Source: [Clostridium] clostridioforme AGR2157 (GTDB lineage: Bacteria; Bacillota; Clostridia; Lachnospirales; Lachnospiraceae). From it: a DNA stretch of 64,000 nucleotides. The translations under genes were made by a program, and so were the position numbers. The notes under the pieces were generated by a model. That model did not search any database. It saw only the letters and a program-made list of their open reading frames with translations, and was not told where the DNA came from. Shown here piece after piece: positions 59,095-64,000 of the stretch. How positions within the stretch are numbered: position 1 is the stretch's first letter; each line of letters opens with the position of its first letter. The DNA lies in NCBI RefSeq assembly GCF_000424325.1, contig NZ_AUJR01000017.1:26209-90208 (forward strand), read 5' to 3'.

Positions 59095-60693
59095 ATGGCA
59101 AAGAAAATTACAAAAATTGAGCCTGTCAGCCAGAAATACACACAAGAAACAGCACCGGTTCTGCGGGTGTGCGCTTACTGCCGTGTCAGCACAGGAACTG
59201 CAGAGCAGAAGGATTCCTTTGAAGCCCAGGTACAGTATTACAGCCGGATGATTCAGGATAAAGACGGCTGGGTATATGCGGGCATTTATGCAGATGAAGC
59301 CCGGAGCGGTACAAAACTGACCAGACGGGATGAATTCCACCGCATGCTACAGGATTGCAGGCTGGGGAAAATCGACCTGATTCTTACAAAGTCTGTAACC
59401 CGGTTTGCCAGAAACACCGTAGACAGCATCAGAGCTATCCGCCAGCTAAAAGAGCTTGGCATCGGCGTATATTTTGAAAAGGAACGGGTCAATACCCTGT
59501 CAGAAAAAAGCGAACAGCTTCTGACGATCTTAAGTTCCATTGCGCAGGGGGAATCGGAGAGTATTTCTACCAATAACAGATGGGCAATTGTCCGCCGCTT
59601 CCAGAATGGAACCTATACCATCAGTTCGCCGGCATATGGATATGTCAATGATGAGAATGGAGAGCTGGTAATAGAGCAGGAAGAAGCAGCGGTTGTTCGT
59701 AGGATTTTTGATAGCTACCTTGGAGGAAAGGGTTCCTATGCAATCGCCAGGGAACTTAGGCAGGAGGGACTGCCGACCATACGGTATTCAAAAGGCTGGC
59801 AGGACAGTGTAGTCAAGGGAATTTTGCAGAATCCCGTTTATGAGGGTGACCTGCTTCAGCAAAAGACCTATACAACCGAAGGGGTTCCATTTATAAAAGG
59901 GCGTAACTGTGGACAGCTGCCGCAGTATTTGATTAAGGATAATCATGAGGCAATCATCACCAGAGAAGAAGCAGAAGCGGTGCGGCAGCTTTATGAATAC
60001 CGCAGGCAGAGACAGTGTGCTGAAGACCGGACCATTTATCAGAACCGGTATGTATTCAGCAGCCGGATTATCTGTGGAGAATGCGGTTCCACGTTCCGCA
60101 GGCAGAAGATTTATATCGGAAAGCCCTATGAAAAGATACGGTGGAGCTGTCATCAGCATATCGAAGATATCTCAAAGTGCAGACAGAAGGCTGTGCGGGA
60201 GGATGGAATCAAGCAGGCATTTGTCCAGCTGTGGAACCGGCTTGCCAGTAATTATGAAGCAATCCTGCTTCCCCTGCTGTCGGTATTAAAAGCAGTTCCG
60301 GGAGATCCGGCGCAGGAGAGGGAACTGGAAGATCTGGAAAAAAGAATACAGGAATTAAAAAAGCAGAGCCATATGTTGCGAAAAGTCCTTGCGGACGGCA
60401 ATATCGGCTCTGCTGTTTTTATAGAGCAGCGGAACCAGATGGATATGGAACTGGAAAAAGCCTGCCACAGGCAGCAACTGCTCAAAGAACAGAAGGTATT
60501 TGAACAGGAGATTGCACAGACAGAATACCTGCTGACAGTCTTCCGGAACCGGCCTGTCATCATAGAGGAGTTTGATGAGGAACTGTTCCTGATAATCATC
60601 CAGCAGGTAACGGTCTATCCGGCACAGCGCCTTGGGTTCCGGTTGAAAAATGGACTGGAGCTGGAAGAAACCTGTGGAAAGGCGGTGGAGTAG
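59095..60693 (+). CDS. Large serine recombinase 1
   Basis: ATG 59095 after GAAAGGAGAAGCC. 532 residues. Catalytic domain with Ser in CAYCRVSTGTAEQKDSFEAQ (about 22) and LTKSVTRFARNTVDSIRAIR. Recombinase domain (PAYGYVNDENGELVIEQEEA), a zinc ribbon with four Cys (CGECGSTFRR...CHQHIEDISKC) and a coiled coil. TnpX/TndX-like enzyme for ICE integration and excision. The next gene follows after 1 nt. Confidence 0.9.
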   Translation: MAKKITKIEPVSQKYTQETAPVLRVCAYCRVSTGTAEQKDSFEAQVQYYSRMIQDKDGWVYAGIYADEARSGTKLTRRDEFHRMLQDCRLGKIDLILTKSVTRFARNTVDSIRAIRQLKELGIGVYFEKERVNTLSEKSEQLLTILSSIAQGESESISTNNRWAIVRRFQNGTYTISSPAYGYVNDENGELVIEQEEAAVVRRIFDSYLGGKGSYAIARELRQEGLPTIRYSKGWQDSVVKGILQNPVYEGDLLQQKTYTTEGVPFIKGRNCGQLPQYLIKDNHEAIITREEAEAVRQLYEYRRQRQCAEDRTIYQNRYVFSSRIICGECGSTFRRQKIYIGKPYEKIRWSCHQHIEDISKCRQKAVREDGIKQAFVQLWNRLASNYEAILLPLLSVLKAVPGDPAQERELEDLEKRIQELKKQSHMLRKVLADGNIGSAVFIEQRNQMDMELEKACHRQQLLKEQKVFEQEIAQTEYLLTVFRNRPVIIEEFDEELFLIIIQQVTVYPAQRLGFRLKNGLELEETCGKAVE

Positions 60694-60694
60694 A

Positions 60695-61597
60695 ATGCAG
60701 AATCATACGCCAATGGGTTATCGGATTGTAAATGGGAAAGCAGAGATTATTCCGGAAGCCGCAGAGATTGTGAAAGGAATTTTTGAAGATTATCTGAATG
60801 GAACCGCTACATACCGGATTGCAAAAAAACTTACAGAACAGGGTGTTCTAAATACCAACCGCAGACCATCATGGAGCCATTGTTCCGTAGGGAAGATTCT
60901 GGAAAACCAGAGATACAAAGGAGATGATTTCTACCCTGCCCTGATGGATGCAGAGACTTTTGAACAGGTACAGGAGCGGCGCAGGGAACGGGCAGAGAGT
61001 CTGGGGCGGAGAGCGCAGCTCAACAGTTATGCAAACAAAAGTCTGTTTGGAGACCGGATTGTATGCGGAATCTGTGGGCAGCCTTACCGAAAGTATGTGG
61101 AGCACTGCAACCAGCCGGGAGAAACCATCCGATGGAAATGCAAACGCTATATCAAAGGGAACAGGGTGTACTGCCGGAACATTTTTTTGACGGAGGAACA
61201 GATAGAGGATGCCATCCTTGCGGCAGTCAATTATTTTATAGAAAATCCAGATTTGCTGGATCAGGGAGTAACTGTTCTGAAGACGGAACTGGAAAGCGCC
61301 CAAAGCCGGAAACTGACGGGGCAGATACAGGAATGTCTGGAGAACGGGCAGTATTCGGCAGATGCAATCAGACAGCTGGTGTTTGAACGGGCAAGGGCGC
61401 AGTATCAGGAAGCTGCCATTGATGACAGCGGTTTCCGGACAGAGAAGCTGAAAGCTGCGCTTACGGGCAGAGTGCCGCAGGTACAATTTGACCCGGAGCT
61501 TTTCCGGCAGACAATTCAAAAAATAATCGTAGGGAAAGACAACATCCTGCAGATTGAACTGCTGAATGGAGTAGCTGTCGAGGTTAAAATTGATTGA
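60695..61597 (+). CDS. Recombinase protein without catalytic domain
   Basis: ATG 60695, with GGTGGAG in the end of the upstream gene as ribosome site. 300 residues. It begins at the recombinase domain (HTPMGYRIVNGKAEIIPEAA), continues into zinc ribbon (CGICGQPYRKYVEHCNQPGE, Cys at KCKRYIKGNRVYC) and coiled coil, and so lacks the resolvase catalytic part. It should bind att sites without cutting, perhaps as an accessory subunit in hetero-oligomers. The upstream recombinase frame differs, so it is not simply a frameshifted end. Confidence 0.85.
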   Translation: MQNHTPMGYRIVNGKAEIIPEAAEIVKGIFEDYLNGTATYRIAKKLTEQGVLNTNRRPSWSHCSVGKILENQRYKGDDFYPALMDAETFEQVQERRRERAESLGRRAQLNSYANKSLFGDRIVCGICGQPYRKYVEHCNQPGETIRWKCKRYIKGNRVYCRNIFLTEEQIEDAILAAVNYFIENPDLLDQGVTVLKTELESAQSRKLTGQIQECLENGQYSADAIRQLVFERARAQYQEAAIDDSGFRTEKLKAALTGRVPQVQFDPELFRQTIQKIIVGKDNILQIELLNGVAVEVKID

Positions 61598-61618
61598 TGG
61601 GAAGGAGGAACTACATAC

Positions 61619-63262
61619 ATGGCAACTGTGGTAAAGAAAAATATCTCCGTGATACCGGCAATGCCTGCCTATGACCGGACGGTACGCCCCCAGATGAAAG
61701 CCCTTCGGGTAGCGGCTTACTGTCGTGTCAGCACGCTAATGGAACAGCAGGAAAGCAGCTATGAAGCGCAGGTCGGCTATTATACGGAAAAAATCAAGAG
61801 CAATCCAAACTGGAAGCTGGCAGGTATCTATGCAGACGATGGAAAGAGTGCAACCTCCACCAGAAAACGTGCAGATTTTCAGGCGATGATAGATGACTGC
61901 ATGGCAGGGAAAATTGACATAGTCATTACAAAGTCCATCAGCCGGTTTGCAAGAAATACGGTGGATTCTCTGACACATATCAGAAAGCTCAAGGAGAAGA
62001 ACATTGCAGTCTATTTTGAAAAAGAGGGAATCAATACGCTGGAGGGAAGCGGCGAGCTGCTGATTACCATCCTGAGCAGCCAGGCGCAGGAAGAAAGCCG
62101 AAATATCAGCGAAAACTGCCGCTGGGGAATTGTCAGGAGGTTTGAGGACGGAAAGGTCATCGTCAACCACAGCAAATTCATGGGATACACAAAGGATAAG
62201 GATGGGAACCTGATTATTGTTCCGGAAGAGGCAGAGGTGGTGCGGCGGATTTTCCGGCTCTTCTTAGAAGGGAACAGCAGCTATCGGATTAAACAGATCC
62301 TGGAGGCGGATGGTATTCGTACTGCAACCGGGAATACCGTATGGCAGGCAACTGTGATAGACAAGATGCTGGTCAATGAAAAGTATATGGGAGATGCCCT
62401 GCTCCAGAAGACCTATACGGTGGATTTTCTTACAAAGAAGAAGGTTATGAATAAAGGAATTGTGCCGCAGTATTATGTGGAGGATGACCATGAGCCGATT
62501 ATACCCAAAGAGCTGTTTCACCGGGTGCAGGAGGAAAAGGCGAGGAGAGCCAGTATTTACCGAGCGGATACCAAGAAAAAGAATATTGAAATAAAAGGAA
62601 AATACAGCTCAAAATATGTGCTGTCGGATATCATGGTCTGTGCAGAATGCGGACAGCCATACCGGAGGCAGGTATGGTCAAAATATGGAGCAAAGCGGGC
62701 TGTGTGGCGGTGTGACAACCGCTTGAAGCATGGCTCCAAGAGATGTAAGCATTCCCCTACATTAAAGGAAGAAATCCTGCATGAAGCGATTATGACAGCA
62801 GTTAACAGCGTAGTGGAAGATCAGGGCGAATTCGTGCAGGCATTCCGGGAGAACGTCATACGGATTATAGGGAGCTACTCTGCGGCTGCAGAACCCACGG
62901 AATACGACAGCCAGATAGAGGAGCTTCAGAAAAAGATGATGAAGCTCATCGAAGACAGTGCGAAAGCCGAGTCTGCGGATGAAGTGTTTGATAAGGAATA
63001 TCGTATCATAGCAGATGAGATCAAAGAACTGAAGAAGAAAAAGACCAAGGTTGTCCGGGAGAGGCAGCTGGCGGAGTCCTATGACCAGAGAATGCAGGAT
63101 ATGGAAAGCTATATGAGAAAGACCAATTACCTGAAAAAAGAATTTGACGATGATCTGGTAAGACGTCTGCTGCGGGCAGTCAGGGTTATTAATGAAAGCA
63201 AGATAGAGATACAGTTTCAGTCCGGCATTGTGATGATACAACGGATAGATTTTGAAGATTAA
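61619..63262 (+). CDS. Large serine recombinase 2
   Basis: ATG 61619 after GGAAGGAGGAAC. 547 residues. Ser in VAAYCRVSTLMEQQESSYEA (about 40), ITKSISRFARNTVDSLTHIR, ILSSQAQEESRNISENCRWG, recombinase domain, zinc ribbon (CAECGQPYRRQVW...CDNRLKHGSKRC) and a long C-terminal coil. Most probable integrase/excisionase of the ICE, next to its presumed right end. Confidence 0.9.
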   Translation: MATVVKKNISVIPAMPAYDRTVRPQMKALRVAAYCRVSTLMEQQESSYEAQVGYYTEKIKSNPNWKLAGIYADDGKSATSTRKRADFQAMIDDCMAGKIDIVITKSISRFARNTVDSLTHIRKLKEKNIAVYFEKEGINTLEGSGELLITILSSQAQEESRNISENCRWGIVRRFEDGKVIVNHSKFMGYTKDKDGNLIIVPEEAEVVRRIFRLFLEGNSSYRIKQILEADGIRTATGNTVWQATVIDKMLVNEKYMGDALLQKTYTVDFLTKKKVMNKGIVPQYYVEDDHEPIIPKELFHRVQEEKARRASIYRADTKKKNIEIKGKYSSKYVLSDIMVCAECGQPYRRQVWSKYGAKRAVWRCDNRLKHGSKRCKHSPTLKEEILHEAIMTAVNSVVEDQGEFVQAFRENVIRIIGSYSAAAEPTEYDSQIEELQKKMMKLIEDSAKAESADEVFDKEYRIIADEIKELKKKKTKVVRERQLAESYDQRMQDMESYMRKTNYLKKEFDDDLVRRLLRAVRVINESKIEIQFQSGIVMIQRIDFED

Positions 63263-63328
63263 GGAAGGCGGGAGCCAATCCGAAGGGAGCGCTCCTGCCG
63301 GGGTGGTATATGGAACGCTGCTAAGAAT

Positions 63329-63358
63329 AAAATCCTCAGACGGTGGGCTGAGGGTTTT
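63329..63358 (+). terminator. Terminator after recombinase 2
   Basis: AAAATCCTCAG (63329-63339) and CTGAGGGTTTT (63348-63358) form an 11-bp stem (one mismatch pairing) ending in T-run. The ICE end or attR should lie close to this point. Confidence 0.7.
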
Positions 63359-63482
63359 ATTGTTGGCAGGGGGGAAATGGGGATTCTAAGATGCTTTTGG
63401 TAGAAAAAGGTTTAATCGTATGATAGTATATAAATATGTCAGAATAGTGAAAATATAGAAACTAATTAGGGGAGTTACAATT

Positions 63483-63698
63483 GTGGAAAAGATGTTAGTT
63501 GCTTCAGAAGAAACAAAGACTTTCTTTGTGCAAGCTTTTAAAACTAATAGATTGGTTCCTGTTTTTGGAGTAGGATTCAGTTGTGGGATGCCAGTACGAA
63601 AGAAAAATTGTATTCCTACTAGTAGACAGTTAAAAATGTACTTCAATAATATGGTAAGTTATCTAGTACAACTCGATTTAAATAAGCTTACAATTTAA
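63483..63698 (+). pseudogene. Truncated SIR2-like protein gene
   Basis: GTG 63483 after AGGGGAG; 71 codons. EETKTFFVQAFKTNRLVPVF is followed by GVGFSCGMPVRKKNCIPTSR, resembling the NAD-binding start (xPxxGxGFS...PTS) of SIR2-like defence proteins. It is cut after LVQLDLNKLTI, exactly where the IS630-type transposase gene ends on the other strand. So the gene was interrupted by the IS. Confidence 0.55.
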
Positions 63699-64000
63699 GC
63701 ATTGGTAGTAATCTGATTTCTTGGCTTACGTGTCCGTGCTTTGGGCGCACGTTTCCCTTGGTTTTCAGGACTTGCTGCTTTCGCATTTACAACTTCATAG
63801 ACGATTGTGCCCACATCCTCTTCCGAAAGATCAATCGTGTCCAAGCGGTATTTCCATTTGTAGGGGACGGGAACCTCATTGATTTCTTCAAAGTATTTCA
63901 AAATCCGTTCCTTTAGTTCCTCTTTCGAGCCTACACGAATCCCGGACAACATCTGGCGGGTCATTTTGCTGAAAAAGCCTTCCACCATATTCAGCCAGGA
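63695..64000 (-). mobile_element. IS630-type transposase, C-terminal end (runs off window)
   Basis: The minus-strand frame is open to the window edge. Visible part: SWLNMVEGFFSKMTRQMLSG, KEELKERILKYFEEINEVPV, YKWKYRLDTIDLSEE, then an Ala/Lys/Arg-rich tail. The first stretch carries the last catalytic Glu (VEGFF) of the IS630/DDE_3 family. Confidence 0.8.

Noticed and set aside
1..64000. tRNA, rRNA, antibiotic resistance or phage structural genes
   Set aside because: Looked for by motif and composition but none seen. This absence is by eye only.

Overview
The window lies almost entirely inside one large integrative and conjugative element (ICE) of a Gram-positive gut Firmicute. Gene content, strong AGGAGG-type ribosome binding sites and many GTG/TTG starts suggest a Lachnospiraceae-like Clostridia host. 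This rests on gene families, not on a taxonomic marker. The left end of the ICE is outside the window. The right end probably lies just past the serine recombinases, near 63.3 kb.

Region A (1-31 kb, plus strand, GC-richer) is the conjugation backbone. It starts with a zinc-ribbon protein, two ArdA-like antirestriction proteins, an LPD28-like protein, a broken Dam-type methylase, an AbrB regulator, and YodL- and SpoVG-like proteins. A Tad/Cpa-like pilus cassette follows (prepilin peptidase, CpaB, TadZ-like, CpaF-like, TadB, TadC, DUF4320 and TadE-like subunits). Next come a surface protein with an apparent frameshift, a DUF3852 pilin-like protein, a TrbL/VirB6-like channel protein, a cytosine methylase with a gene nested in another frame, PrgI, VirB4, an amidoligase/GGCT pair and an NlpC/P60 hydrolase. 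An origin-of-transfer candidate and a ribbon-helix-helix accessory protein close the region.

Region B (31-37.8 kb) holds a minus-strand PBECR4-like gene, a MobP-type relaxase with many Sel1 repeats, a DUF3991/Toprim protein, the VirD4 coupling protein and a helix-turn-helix protein.

Region C (37.8-57 kb) is AT-richer and much rearranged. It holds split XRE and MarR genes and three phage-endolysin-like cell-wall hydrolases (CHAP, GH24, amidase) plus the remnant of a fourth. It also has a BhlA/UviB-like holin, three lipoproteins, a sigma factor broken by a permease fragment, a DUF4367 anti-sigma-like protein and further sigma-like regulators. IS66, IS3 and IS21 sequences are present, with a second relaxase gene cut by the IS3 element. 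There are no phage structural genes, so the lysis genes form a stand-alone island.

Region D (57-63.3 kb) starts with about 500 nt of non-coding DNA rich in nested stems (candidate structured RNA). A PemK/MazF toxin with an unknown partner follows, then a resolvase-like protein lacking the catalytic serine, a SHOCT-like peptide, and three recombinase genes of which the middle one lacks the catalytic domain. After a terminator there is a truncated SIR2-like gene abutting an IS630-type transposase that runs off the window.

Several backbone genes carry lesions or unusual signals: frameshifts, in-frame TGA and TAG codons, and three genes whose only well-placed start codon is ATT, ATA or ATC. Either the element is decaying, or it uses weak and recoded signals, or the assembly has errors. 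Read-level checks would separate these.
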